This document shows positions 21,542 through 32,697 of a DNA stretch of 64,000 bases, in pieces. Both the position numbers and the translations under genes were made by a program. The notes under the pieces were generated by a model that was not told the DNA's origin, ran no database searches, and worked only from the letters and a program-made list of their open reading frames with translations. This stretch comes from Anodontia alba (Eukaryota; Mollusca; Bivalvia; Lucinida; Lucinidae): positions 71,373,768-71,437,767 of the forward strand of contig OZ024826.1 in NCBI GenBank assembly GCA_964016985.1, given 5' to 3'. Numbering within the stretch: position 1 is the stretch's first letter; every line of letters begins with the position of its first letter.

Positions 21542-22984
21542 GCTACTGTGTGAAAATTATGAACTGGACCTAGAATATTGGTGCAGAAGGGTTATTAGGA
21601 ATCGGGTGAAAGCAGAAAAGAGTTTAGTTTTTGGGGGCCGTTTATCACCACCAGATTTACTATACCGCATTTCAACTATCCCTTTAGTTGAAAGTATCTT
21701 CCTAATAACTACCTAAAATTGCCCCCAAAATAGTTCCCTGCTAATGCTGATAATGCTAAAACCTGCATTTAAACATATTAGCTTTATACACTCTGATGCT
21801 TATAAATAGCGAATAAATGAACAAAAGCAAAGAAAACATCAAACGTTTTGAAGAAATAAGATTAAGATCATATTGAGTACAGTATCGGTGGCCGAATATG
21901 AATACTCCAGTACTCCAGTAAAGCACACCAAATCTATAGCAGAGGTGATCTTAAGAATTTGCAATAGAGTGGGAGCTCCCTCAATAAGACACAGAATCGG
22001 GGTGGGGAGGGTAAAAAATCCACAAGATGCGAGGCACTAACTCATCTATTAAATATTCTGCGTTTCTTCTTTTCTTTTTACTTGTCTAGTGCCCTGGTAA
22101 AAGCGGAGCGAGAGGTATTGCTCGAATTGACCAATCTGACCTATATTTCTTGGTAATATAGGTGGGACGTTTTGTAGCAGATCATTTCTTTCCATTATAA
22201 CAGTTAGCCTAAGTTCTGCTTCAGAACATGCAAACAATAATAAAATAGTCCTTAAAATACTAATTTTCTAGGATTATTATCAGAATAAAGTATTCAAAGA
22301 ATATCATTGGCATTTCCTGCCAACATTATGCTATCTGGTGATTGAGTTGTTTCCCTTGTATAGCCTTGGTAATTTATAAGCTGAGTAGTTTCCCTTAGTA
22401 AGGTGTAAGCACTGATATAATTAGTGATATCATTGATTTATTTATCAATAAATTTGATACCTTGCTTTCATGTCAGTGAAAAATGAACAAAAAACAACTT
22501 CTTAAATACTTTTAGGTCTGGAAAAAAATAAAATTTGGGCAGAAAATTGCGAGAATCTTCATTTTTTTTTTCTTTTTGCTAAAACAAGCCCCCAACTAGT
22601 ACATTAAATGAAAAGCCTACAGAAATCCCGTGCTCTGTAATAATCTCTGAAAAAAATTACCCTAGCCGCGGTCCTACTAACCATAGAAAAAGGGCAGAGA
22701 AGGGGCTATTCTCATGCTGTCTTTTGGCACAACAAAGATGGTGGCCTATGCAAATAAAGTTTATGTATGCTTGTTTGTAACCAAAATATGGAAATGTTTA
22801 TAGTGAGGGGTTTGACTGTAAAGAGGTAATGATGTGAAATCTTGAGCATCTTAAACAGATTTCTTTGTGTTGTCTGTTACAGGGCGAACTGTGCCGTCCG
22901 TCACATTGGTATTTGTAACCGGTGAACGGTGCACATGTAAAAATCGATGAGGGAGGTATTAGTTTCCCATAAGTGGAGTGAATA
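21542..22984. other. Non-coding; one acceptor-like site
   Basis: No gene was recognised in 1.4 kb. At 22865-22882 TTTGTGTTGTCTGTTACAG is a good acceptor followed by about 60 open bases in one frame (RTVPSVTLVFVTGERC), too short to call. Confidence 0.35.
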
Positions 22985-23760
22985 GAGATATCTCTATTTC
23001 AATCATAAATACAGATATCTCAAAATGAAATGCCGGCCTCGGTGGCTCAGACAGATGGGCCGTCCGACTGGAGACCAGGAGGTCGTGGGTTCAACCCCCG
23101 CCGAGATCGGCAACATTCTTTCGTGGAGATTGATCATGAAATATTTTCTATGGTCATTCTCTCCCTTCCGCTAGTTCAAGAAGGGCAGTTGTCAGTTTTC
23201 TGGCAAAAGAATGTGCACAATACTGGTTAACCGCTTAGAGGACTAAGCCTGCCCAGTAAACGTGTGGTTAGGTAAACTGACTGCACTAGACATGACCCCA
23301 TTGGGTTGACTGGGCTGTAAAACCTGAACACAAACAAATCTCAAAATGAAATGCAGATATCTAAAACTGAAATACAGATATATGTATTTAATTAGGAAAT
23401 TTAGATATCTCATTTGAAATACAGATATACACATTTCAATTAGATATACCTGTATTTTAAATGCAAATATCCAGAATTCAGCTTAATTAGAGATATCTCT
23501 AATTGAAATGTAGATATCTGTATCTGAAATTTAGATATCACTAATTGAGATGCGGATATCTATATTATGATTGAAAACAGAGATGCCTGTATTTCTAAAA
23601 TACCACTATCTGCATTTCAGTTTGAGATCTGTCTATTTCAGTTACAGATATCTCCATTTCAATTAAAAATATCTGTAATTCCAAAAATTACAGATATCTG
23701 TATTTATTAAAAGAGATATCTGCATTTGAAATGCAGATATCTGCATTAAATAGGTAAAAC
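22985..23760. repeat. Self-complementary AGATATCT-rich array
   Basis: About 20-bp diverged units built from AGATATCTGTATTTCAATT and its reverse complement, intermixed in both orientations. A SINE interrupts it at 23033-23337. Confidence 0.75.
23033..23337 (+). mobile_element. tRNA-derived SINE, complete, with 16-bp target duplication
   Basis: The head begins CCGGCCTCGGTGGCTCAG, which contains a polymerase III A-box-like segment, and has a B box (GGTTCAACCCC) 50-60 bp downstream. The body contains GCAACATTCTTTCGTGGAG and GCTTAGAGGACTAAGCCTG. The tail is CTGTAAAACCTGAACACAAACAA. The flanks ATCTCAAAATGAAATG at 23017-23032 and 23338-23353 are identical 16-bp duplications, the mark of LINE-driven insertion. 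The short frame 23030-23230 is incidental. Confidence 0.92.
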
Positions 23761-23839
23761 CTTAAACATGTTGCCATTATTGACTATATTTTTTATGTAA
23801 TGTTTTTTTGTTTTTTTTTTGTTGTTGTTGTTTTAATTT

Positions 23840-23897
23840 CAACGTAAATCCCAGTCAGTTCAAGAGCTCAAGCAACTGCCCTCATCAGCACTCTCAG
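23840..23897 (+). repeat. 58-bp direct repeat, copy 1
   Basis: Identical to 24097-24154; starts CAACGTAAATCCCAG and ends GCACTCTCAG. Confidence 0.95.
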
Positions 23898-23907
23898 GCA
23901 GGCAGGA
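23855..23907 (+). CDS. Candidate small exon of an unidentified host gene
   Basis: After a T-rich tract and ATCCCAG (AG 23853-23854), the frame with two leading bases is open (SSRAQATALISTLRQAG). It ends at AGGA before GTAACT, a usable donor. The incoming phase would follow directly from the exon at 4420-4524. Most of the segment lies in the 58-bp direct repeat, and its second copy keeps the acceptor but loses the donor. Alternative frame: TMSIGVRKGPLYHIWEPKK at 23926-24011, also protein-like, with no clear splice sites. Confidence 0.35.
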
Positions 23908-24096
23908 GTAACTTACACCTTACAGAAACTATGAGCATTGGTGTGAGAAAAGGGCCCTTATATCATATATGGGAACCAAAAAAGCCCAGATCAACTTGTG
24001 CATCTATTTAAACTGATCAGTGCCTTTGCTATTTGTCAATATATATTCTACAGTGTCCATTTATTCTGTATGCAAAAGTAAGATCCTGATCTAGTG

Positions 24097-24154
24097 CAAC
24101 GTAAATCCCAGTCAGTTCAAGAGCTCAAGCAACTGCCCTCATCAGCACTCTCAG
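24097..24154 (+). repeat. 58-bp direct repeat, copy 2
   Basis: An exact copy of 23840-23897, offset by 257 bp. Sequence beyond the repeat is unrelated on both sides. Confidence 0.95.
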
Positions 24155-24413
24155 TGCTTTGATTATTTTCAACATGCTTCAATGCACCTCCTATTCTGAA
24201 CCTCCCACTCCTACTCTAAAAATTAAAATAAAAGATTTTCCTTTGAACCGCACCCCATCCTCTCCACCAAAAATAAAAAGATTTTCAAGATTTTCTTTTT
24301 AAACTAATCATTTATCAGCTATAAAAACCTTCAGCTATTTTTCTTCACCCATATGTCACTGTGGTAAATATCCTAAAATCTTGTTGCGCAAAGTTTCTGA
24401 CAAAATGGCATAT
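24155..24413. other. Non-coding, nothing recognised
   Basis: No gene or repeat of note. Confidence 0.35.
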
Positions 24414-24481
24414 GCAAACAGTGCAGATCCAGATCAGGCTGCTCCTGAAGGAGCATTCTGATTATGCTCTATACTGTTTGC
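24414..24481. repeat. H1 hairpin
   Basis: GCAAACAGTGCAGATCCAG pairs with the diverged inverted end CTCTATACTGTTTGC. The loop retains GCTCCTGAAGGAGC. Confidence 0.8.
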
Positions 24482-24955
24482 CACTCCATTAAGTATTTGA
24501 AGAAACAACTGCTGCAGCAGACAACATTTTGAAATATTTTTTCAGAGAAAGTATGGCTTGACATTTCATGTGAATCATCTGCCTTGATATAACATGAATG
24601 TTGTTATGTAATGAGCTTGTAGTGTCAGGGCCATTTCTCTTGGCGGGCATCATTTTTTTCCAGACAGATTTAGATACTTATTACAAGGTGTACCTGCTGT
24701 CAGATAATATTCTATTGATTTTAAAGCACATTCATGATACTTTTAACAAAATACAGGTATAAATATTTTGATTTTTAAATTCTTCCAGTTCTATATTTTC
24801 ATCCATACCTGGCATGTTACTGATATACCCAATTAATAAACTGTTTTGATGCAAATGACCCTATTGGGTTGATGTGCCATTATACCTGAACTCATCATTA
24901 TACATAACTTCAACATTTAAATGACAGAAACTGCTTAATAAAACTAATATCACCT
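24482..24955. other. Non-coding with degenerate H2 segment
   Basis: TTGACATTTCATGTGAATCATC near 24558 matches one H2 arm. No gene. Confidence 0.4.
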
Positions 24956-25200
24956 GGGCCCAGTTGTTCAAAGCGTCGTTAGCTTAACGAGCTCGTTAAG
25001 GGTCATTTCGTTAACTGTTTTAGCGGATTCAATATACAATATTCTGATATTTTTTGCTGAAAAAATGTGAGTAGCTTTTGCAATGCAAAAGCTACTCACA
25101 TTTTTTCAGCAAAAAATTTCAGCATATTTGCGTATCACTCGATGTAAATTTTAATAAATCGTTAACTAACGAAATCGTTAGCTTTGAACAACTGAGCCCT
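24956..25200. mobile_element. MITE with GGGCYCAGTTGTTCAAAGC termini
   Basis: GGGCCCAGTTGTTCAAAGC at the left and its inverted counterpart (GCTTTGAACAACTGAGCCC) at the right enclose 245 bp, with GTTAGCTTAACGA/GTTAACTAACGA subterminal segments. The centre carries the perfect palindrome 25050-25116. No target duplication was found by eye. Confidence 0.8.
25050..25116. repeat. Perfect 33-bp palindrome with 1-base loop
   Basis: The arms 25050-25082 and 25084-25116 are exact inverted copies (GCTGAAAAAATGTGAGTAGC in the left arm). It lies inside the MITE and has no sequence relation to the H1 palindrome. Confidence 0.95.
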
Positions 25201-25433
25201 GTCTTTTATTTTGTAATTAAATACTTTTCAACTGTAACATTTTTGTTTCAAGCATATTAAAATTTCATTAATTTTTTGTACCTTTCTAAGTGTAAACTGA
25301 TGTACTATTATAATATCCTGCTACACGACAGCAGCAAGGTATTACATTACGAAAACATGTCTATTGAAATATACTGAAAATTTTACCACCAAAAAATGAA
25401 AATTTTCAGATAAAAAAATTCTGATAGTTTTCA
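25201..25433. other. Non-coding; possible start of a hairpin-ended repeat
   Basis: ATATCCTGCTACACGACAGCAGCAAGG at about 25313-25340 is a short hairpin start like that at 7880. Confidence 0.4.
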
Positions 25434-25528
25434 TGTTTCTGCTCAAAACATATATTGTGGGTACTCGTTAGAACTGCCTCGACGAGGCAGTTCTAACAAG
25501 TACCCACAATATGTTTTGAGCAGAAATA
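25434..25528. repeat. H3 palindrome, about 44-bp arms
   Basis: TTCTGCTCAAAACATATATTGTGGGTACTC... and its inverted copy differ by one 2-base indel and one substitution around a CGACG centre at about 25480. Confidence 0.9.
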
Positions 25529-26349
25529 AGAAAAATAATGTATACCCCTGTAAACCCCAGTTTTACTATATAAAAGTGGGGTTTAAGGGGGTCAAAATTT
25601 TATAGGCATGTTTTCGTGATGATGGTTTCACGTTGGTTGTCTGTGTGTACATCATTCTGTTGTCCATCCTAACTTTCTTTTCCAGATGATAACTTGAGTA
25701 AAAATCAATGGATTTTCACCAATCTTGGTTTGTGCATTGATATTGTGGAGATCTGGTTTGGGATTGCTAATAGGCAAAGTTCATCAATTTTTGACAGACT
25801 TACATGCCCGCCACACACCAGTGGCGCGTATTATCATTTTACATTTTTATGTAAGAATAGCTCATCTTGGTACCTTGAGAAACCCCAGCTTTCCTGTTTA
25901 AGTGCAAGTCTTCAACCTGGTACCCAGACTCTGAAAAAGAGAGAGAGCATCTCAGAAGCAAAGGGGTGCATTCATAAGGAAACTTTGAAGTTGAGGACAA
26001 AATTAGGGAATATAAAGTCAACTTTAGCCAAAGAAATGTTTTGTATGAAAAGGGTGTATGTTTGCACCCATCACACCCTACCCCATGCATGGGCTAGTGG
26101 TTTTTATGGAGCTATTCCTGTAATGTTGTTGCTGAGCTTACACTGAAAAAAGAATTTAAAAAGCATACACACAAAACTGGGAAATTTGTAGAAAATGCAG
26201 TCTACATAAATAGTTTATTCTCAGACATTATTTCCTTGCTGCACTTTTTCTTTCAACAATAAACAAAGAAATTCAGTTTAGATTTTGAAGCTTTGTAGAA
26301 GAAATTACTCTCTGTTTTCTTGGCATGAATAGTTTTGAGTCCTACATAT
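25529..26349 (+). other. Repeat-derived sequence with an unassigned frame
   Basis: CATGTTTTCGTGATGATGG near 25605 looks like the continuation of the repeat begun at 25313. A 150-codon plus-strand frame spans 25694-26146. Its first third is repeat-like, and its last half (TLKKRESISEAKGC ... AKEMFCMKRV) is preceded by ACCCAG and followed by a GTGTAT, so it could hide an exon. No family was recognised, and I do not call it a gene. Confidence 0.35.
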
Positions 26350-26550
26350 TTACCCCAAATATCAGGACACCTTAACTCTTTCCTTACCATACATGTCACA
26401 GTATTTGAAAAAGTCCATTACACTACCCATTGACGTCTCTGAATAACTGATTATGGGTTGCAAACAGTGGAGATCACCTGCTGTTTTCTGGGGCACCTGA
26501 TCTGACCACACTTATTGCTCATACCTATCTGTTCCAGTACTTTGGGTAAG
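26350..26550. mobile_element. MITE-B, diverged, with degenerate H1
   Basis: Starts ACCCCAAATATCAGGACACC and ends CAGTACTTTGGGTAAG; the H1 region is 26458-26519. Confidence 0.55.
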
Positions 26551-26812
26551 TACAGTAAATTTGAAAATTCCTGCTCTGATAAGTAGTTAAATGAATGCAT
26601 ATCTAAATATTTCAGCCTTTATGTTGTTTTCTACCAATAATTTTTTATACTCTCTGGGCTGTTTGAACAGACAACAAATTTCATTATATTTTCTCCGGAA
26701 AATCGGGCATGGCATTTCATAAGGTGACAGTTTGCATGACCCTAATTTGGCAGAAAAATAGAAATATTTCAAAAAGGCATCTGCAGAAATTCCTACCCAC
26801 ACAACAGTTTAG
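26551..26812. other. Degenerate MITE sequence
   Basis: It contains GGCATGGCATTTCATAAGG (H2-like) near 26706. The minus-strand frame 26587-26802 is read-through. Confidence 0.4.
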
Positions 26813-27023
26813 CATATACTCTAAGTATTTGGTTATCCAGACTCCTTACCATACTTGTCCTGAAATTTGAGAAAGGTCTATTCCACTTCCCATCGACATG
26901 TTTAAAATATTGCTGGATAAATGGCAAACAGTGCAGACCCTGATAAGATGGTGTGCTCTACAGCTCTGATCTTGGACTGCATCATTTGCTCAGGCCTGTC
27001 TGTTGCAATATTTAGGATTATTA
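26813..27023. mobile_element. MITE-B with H1 hairpin
   Basis: Starts ACTCTAAGTATTTGG and ends TGTTGCAATATTTAGGATTATT. H1 lies at 26924-26990. Confidence 0.6.
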
Positions 27024-27045
27024 TAGTAAATACTTGTACAGTGTA

Positions 27046-27214
27046 TTAACCCTTAAAGTGCCAAGCAAAATTTATAGCAGATAACATTCTAATTTTTTAA
27101 ATTCTTCCAGAGAAAATAAGTCCTGACATTTCATTTGAATCATCTGTGATGCAGACAATTCACATGAAATGTGGAAATTGTTTTCTTTGAAAAATAAACT
27201 GCTTTAAGGGTTAA
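27046..27214. mobile_element. TTAA-flanked MITE with central H2 hairpin
   Basis: TTAA 27046-27049 and 27211-27214 enclose CCCTTAAAGTGCC and, inverted, CCCTTAAAGCAGT. The centre carries the H2 hairpin (CTGACATTTCATTTGAATC paired with GATTTCCACATTTCATGTGAA-like sequence on the minus strand). The element is 161 bp between the TTAA copies. Confidence 0.75.
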
Positions 27215-27239
27215 TATGCAAAATGTGAAAAATGCTACT

Positions 27240-30200
27240 ACATGAACTGTGAAGGCACAGATCTGCTGGCACATCCTATGGTCAGTATATGCACTGTAAA
27301 GGCACAGATCTGCTGGCGAATCCTGTTGTCAGTACACCGACTGTGAAGGCACAGATCTGCTGGCACATCCTATGGTCAGTTCACCGACTGTGAAGGCACA
27401 GATCTGCTGGCACATCCTATGGTCAGTACACCGACTGTGAAGGCACAGATCTGCTGGCACATCCTACAGTCAGTATATGGACATTGAAGGCACAGATCTG
27501 CTGGCACATCCTTGGGTCAGTAAATGAACTAAGAAGGCACAGTTCTGCTGGCCGTCCTATGGTCAGTCTATGAACTGTGAAGGCACAGATCTGCTGGCAC
27601 ATCCTACAGTCAGAACATGATCTGTGAAGGCACAGATCTGCTGGCACATCCTACGGTCAGTACACTGACTGTGAAGGCACAGATCTGCTGGCACATCCTA
27701 CGGTCAGTATATGAACTGTGAAGGCACAGATCTGCTGGCACATCCTACGGTCAGTATATGAACTGTGAAGGCACAGATCTGCTGGCACATCCTACAGTCA
27801 GTATATGAACTGTGAAGGCACAGATCTGCTGGCACATCCTACGGTCAGTATATGAACTGTGAAGGCACAGATCTGCTGGCACATCCTACGGTCAGTATAT
27901 GAACTGTGAAGGCACAGATCTGCTGGCACATCCTACAGTCAGTATATGAACTGTGAAGGCACAGATCTGCTGGCACATCCTATGGTCAGTACACTGACTG
28001 TGAAGGCACAGATCTGCTGGCACATCCTACAGTCAGTATATGAACTGTGAAGGCACAGATCTGCTGGCACATCCTACGGTCAGTATATGAACTGTGAAGG
28101 CACAGATCTGCTGGCACATCCTATGGTCAGTATATGAACTGTGAAGGCACAGATCTGCTGGCACATCCTACGGTCAGTATATGAACTGTGAAGGCACAGA
28201 TCTGCTGGCATATCCTAGTCAGTATATGGACAGTGAAGGCACAGATCTGCTGGCACATCCTACGGTCAGTATATGAACTGTGAAGGCACAGATCTGCTGG
28301 CACATCCTATGGTCAGTACACTGACTGTGAAGGCACAGATCTGCTGGCATATCCTAGTCAGTATATGGACAGTGAAGGCACAGATCTGCTGGCACATCCT
28401 TGAGTCAGTAAATGAACTAAGAAGGCACAGATCTGCTGGTACATTCTACAGTCAGTATATGAACTGTGAAGGCACAGATCTGCTGGCACATTCTACAGTC
28501 AGTATATGAACTGTGAAGGCACAGATCTGCTGGCACATTCTACAGTCAGTATATGAACTGTGAAGGCACAGATCTGCTGGCACATTCTACAGTCAGTATA
28601 TGAACTGTGAAGGCACAGATCTGCTGGCACATTCTACAGTCAGTATATGAACTGTGAAGGCACAGATCTGCTGGTACATTCTACAGTCAGTATATGAACT
28701 GTGAAGGCACAGATCTGCTGGTACATTCTACAGTCAGTATATGAACTGTGAAGGCACAGATCTGCTGGCACATTCTACAGTCAGTATATGAACTGTGAAG
28801 GCACAGATCTGCTGGCACATTCTACAGTCAGTATATGAACTGTGAAGGCACAGATCTGCTGGCACATTCTACAGTCAGTATATGAACTGTGAAGGCACAG
28901 ATCTGCTGGTACATTCTACAGTCAGTATATGAACTGTGAAGGCACAGATCTGCTGGCATATCCTACAGTCAGTACATATACTGTGAAGGCACAGATCTGC
29001 TGGCACATCCTACAGTCAGTACATGAACTCTGAAGGCACAGATCTGCTGGCACATCCTACAGTCAGTACACCAACTGTGAAGGCACAGATCTGCTGACAC
29101 ACCCTACAGTCAGTACATGAACTGTGAAGGCACATATCTGCTGGCACATTCTACAGTCAATATATGAACTGTGAAGGCACAGATCTGCTGGCACATTCTA
29201 CAGTCAGTATATGAACTGAAAAGGCACAGATCTGCTGGCACATCCTACAGTCAGTATATGAACTGTGAAGGCACAGATCTGCTGGCACATTCTACAGTCA
29301 GTATATGAACTGTGAAGGCACAGATCTGCTGGCACATCCTACAGTCAGTATATGAACTGTGAAGGCACAGATCTGCTGGCATATCCTACAGTCAGTACAT
29401 ATACTGTGAAGGCACAGATCTGCTGGCATATCCTACAGTCAGTACATATACTGTGAAGGCACAGATCTGCTGGCACATCCTACAGTCAGTACATGAACTC
29501 TGAAGGCACAGATCTGCTGGCACATCCTACAGTCAGTACACCAACTGTGAAGGCACAGATCTGCTGACACATCCTACAGTCAGTATATGGACATTGAAGG
29601 CACAGATCTGCTGCACATCATACAGTTAATATATGAACTGTGAAAGCACAGATCTGCTGGCACATCCTACAGTCAGTATATGAACTGTGAAGGCACAGAT
29701 CTGCTGGCATATCCTACAATCAGTGTATGAAGTGTGAAGGCACAGATCTGCTGGCACATCCTACGGACAGTACATGAACTCTGAAGGCACAGATCTGCTG
29801 GCACATCCTACAGTCAGTACACCAACTGTGAAGGCACAGATCTGCTGACACATCCTACAGTCAGTATATGAACTGTGAAGGCACAGATCTGCTGCACATC
29901 ATACAGTTATTATATGAACTGTGAAAGCACAGATCTGCTGGCACATCCTACAGTCAGTATATGAACTGTGAAGGCACAGATCTGCTGGCATATCCTACAG
30001 TCAGTGTATGAAGTGTGAAGGCACAGATCTGCTGGCACATTCTACGGACAGTACATGAACTCTGAAGGCACAGATCTGCTGGCACATCCTACAGTCAGTA
30101 CACCAACTGTGAAGGCACAGATCTGCTGACACATCCTACAGTCTATATGAACTGTGAAGGCACAGATCTGCCGCATATTCTACAGTCAGTATATTAACTG

Positions 30201-32697
30201 TGAAGGCACAGATCTGCTGGCACATCCTACAGTCAGTATATTAACTGTGAAGGCACAGATCTGCTGGCACATCCTACAGTCAGTATATTAACTGTGAAGG
30301 CACAGATCTGCTGGCACATCCTACAGTCAGTATATTAACTGTGAAGGCACAGATCTGCTGGCACATCCTATGGTCAGTATATTAACTGTGAAGGCACAGA
30401 TCTGCTGGCACATCCTACAGTCAGTATATAAACTGTGAAGGCACAGACCTGCTGGCACAGCCTACAGTCAGTACACCAACTCTGAAAGAACAGATCTGCT
30501 GGCGCATCCTACAATCAGAACATGAACTGTGAAGGCACAGATCTTCTGGCACATCCTACGGTCTGTATATGAACTGTGAAGGCGCAGATCTGCTGGCACA
30601 TCCTACAGTCAGTATATAAACTGTGAAGGCACAGACCTGCTGGCACAGCCTACAGTCAGTACACTGACTCTGAAGGCACAGATCTGCTGGCACATCCTAC
30701 AGTCAGAACATGAACTGTGAAGGCACAGATCTTCTGGCACATCCTACGGTCTGTATATGAACTGTGAAGGCACAGATCTGCTGGCACATCCTACAGTCAG
30801 TATATAAACTGTGAAGGCACAGACCTGCTGGCACAGCCTACAGTCAGTACACCAACTCTGAAGGCACAGATCTGCTGGCACATCCTACAGTCAGAACATA
30901 AACTGTGAAGGCACAGATCTGCTAGCACATCCTTCAGTCTGTATATAAACTGTGAAGGCACAAATCTGCTGGCACATCCTACAGTCAGTACACCAACTGT
31001 GAAGACACAGATCTGCTGGCCCATCCTACAGTCAGTATATAAACTGTGAAGGCACAAATCTGCTGGCACATCCTACAGTCAGTACATGAACTATGAAGGC
31101 ACAGATCTGCTGGCACATCCTACAGTCAGTACACCAACTCTGAAGGCACAGATCTGCTGACACATCCTACAGTCAGTACATGAACTGTGAAGGCACAGAC
31201 CTGCTGGCACAGCCTACAGTCATTACACCAACTCTGAAGGCACAGATCTGCTGGCACATCCTACAGTCAGAACATGAACTGTGAAGGCACAGACCTGCTG
31301 GCACAGCCTACAGTCAGTACACCAACTCTGAAGGCACAGACCTGCTGGCACATCCTACAGTCAGTACACCAACTGTGAAGACACAGATCTGCTGGGACAT
31401 CATATGGTCAGTATATAAACTGTGAAGGCACAAATCCGCTGGCACATCCTACAGTCAGTACATGAACTGTGAAGGCACAGATCTGCTGGCACATCCTATG
31501 GTCAGTACACTAACTGTGAAGGCATAGATCTGCTGGCACATCCTACAGTCAGTACATGAACTGTGAAGGCACAGATCAGCTGGCATGTCCTACAGTCAGT
31601 ACATGAACTGTGAAGGCACAGATCAGCTGGCACATCCTACAGTCAGTACATGAACTGTGAAGGCACAGATCTGCTTGCACATCCTACAGTCAGTACATGA
31701 ACTGTGAAGACACACATCTTCTGGCACATGCTATGGTCAGCCTGAGTATATGAACTGTGAAGACACAGATCTGCTGGCACATCCTATGGTCAGTACACTG
31801 ACTGTGAAGGCACAGATCTGCTGGCACATCCTACAGTCAGTATATGGACAGTGAAAGCACAGATCTGCTGGCACATCCTTGGGTCAGTAAATGAACTAAG
31901 AAGACACAGATCTGCTGGCACATCCTATGGTCAGTATATAAACTGTGAAGGCACAAATCTGCTGGCACATCCTACAGTCAGTACATGAACTGTGAAGGCA
32001 CAGATCTGCTGGCACATCCTATGGTCAGTACACCAACTGTGAAGGCATAGATCTGCTGGCACATCCTACAGTCAGTACATGAACTGTGAAGGCACAGATC
32101 AGCTGGCATGTCCTACAGTCAGTACATGAACTGTGAAGGCACAGATCAGCTGGCACATCCTACAGTCAGTACATGAACTGTGAAGGCACAGATCTGCTTG
32201 CACATCCTACAGTCAGTACATGAACTATGAAGACACACATCTGCTGGCACATGCTATGGTCAGCCTGAGTATATGAACTGTGAAGGCACAGATCTGCTGG
32301 CACATCCTACAGTCAGTATATGGACAGTGAAGGCACAGATCTGCTGGCACATCCTTGGGTCAGTAAATGAACTAAGAAGGCACAGTTCTGCTGGCCATCC
32401 TATGGTCAGTCTATGAACTGTGAAGGCACAGATCTGCTGGCACATCCTACAGTCAGAACATAAACTGTGAAGGCACAGATCTGCTAGCACATCCTTCGGT
32501 CTGTATATAAACTGTGAAGGCACAAATCTGCTGGCACATCCTACAGTCAGTACACCAACTGTGAAGACACAGATCTGCTGGCACATCCTACGGTCAGTAC
32601 ATGAACAGTGAAGGCACAGATCTGCTGGCACATCCTAGTCTGTATATGAATTGTGAAGTGGGCACACATCTGCTGGCACATCCTATGGTCAGTATAT
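27240..32697. repeat. 47-bp satellite array, about 116 units
   Basis: The unit contains GAACTGTGAAGGCACAGATC, TGCTGGCACATCC and TACAGTCAGTATAT (47 bp). The array is 5.46 kb with no foreign insertion seen. Nearly every unit keeps CAGATCTG. A block around 28430-28920 has the CATTCTACAGTC variant. Other blocks carry CAGACCTGCTGGCACAGCC or GATCAGCTGGCATGTCC. Because 47 is not a multiple of three, the long frames on both strands here are artefacts of three-unit periodicity. Confidence 0.97.
30443..31310. repeat. Higher-order repeat inside the satellite, 188 bp (4 x 47)
   Basis: The variant ACAGACCTGCTGGCACAGCC occurs at 30443, 30631 and 30819 (exactly 188 apart), again at 31195 (2 x 188 later) and at 31289 (2 x 47). 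Neighbouring variants such as GATCTTCTGGCACATCC repeat in register. Confidence 0.8.

Noticed and set aside
23030..23230. 66-codon frame starting MPASVAQTDGPSDW
   Set aside because: It is the tRNA-like head and body of a SINE, which has its own target duplication.
27423..32631. Cysteine-rich 74 to 123-codon frames with ADLCLH and CQQICAF phrases
   Set aside because: They are translations of the 47-bp satellite; the phrases recur every 47 codons because three units are 141 bp.
27240..32697. CRISPR-like array
   Set aside because: There is no alternation of constant repeats with unique spacers; the whole 47-bp unit is conserved, and the genome is eukaryotic.
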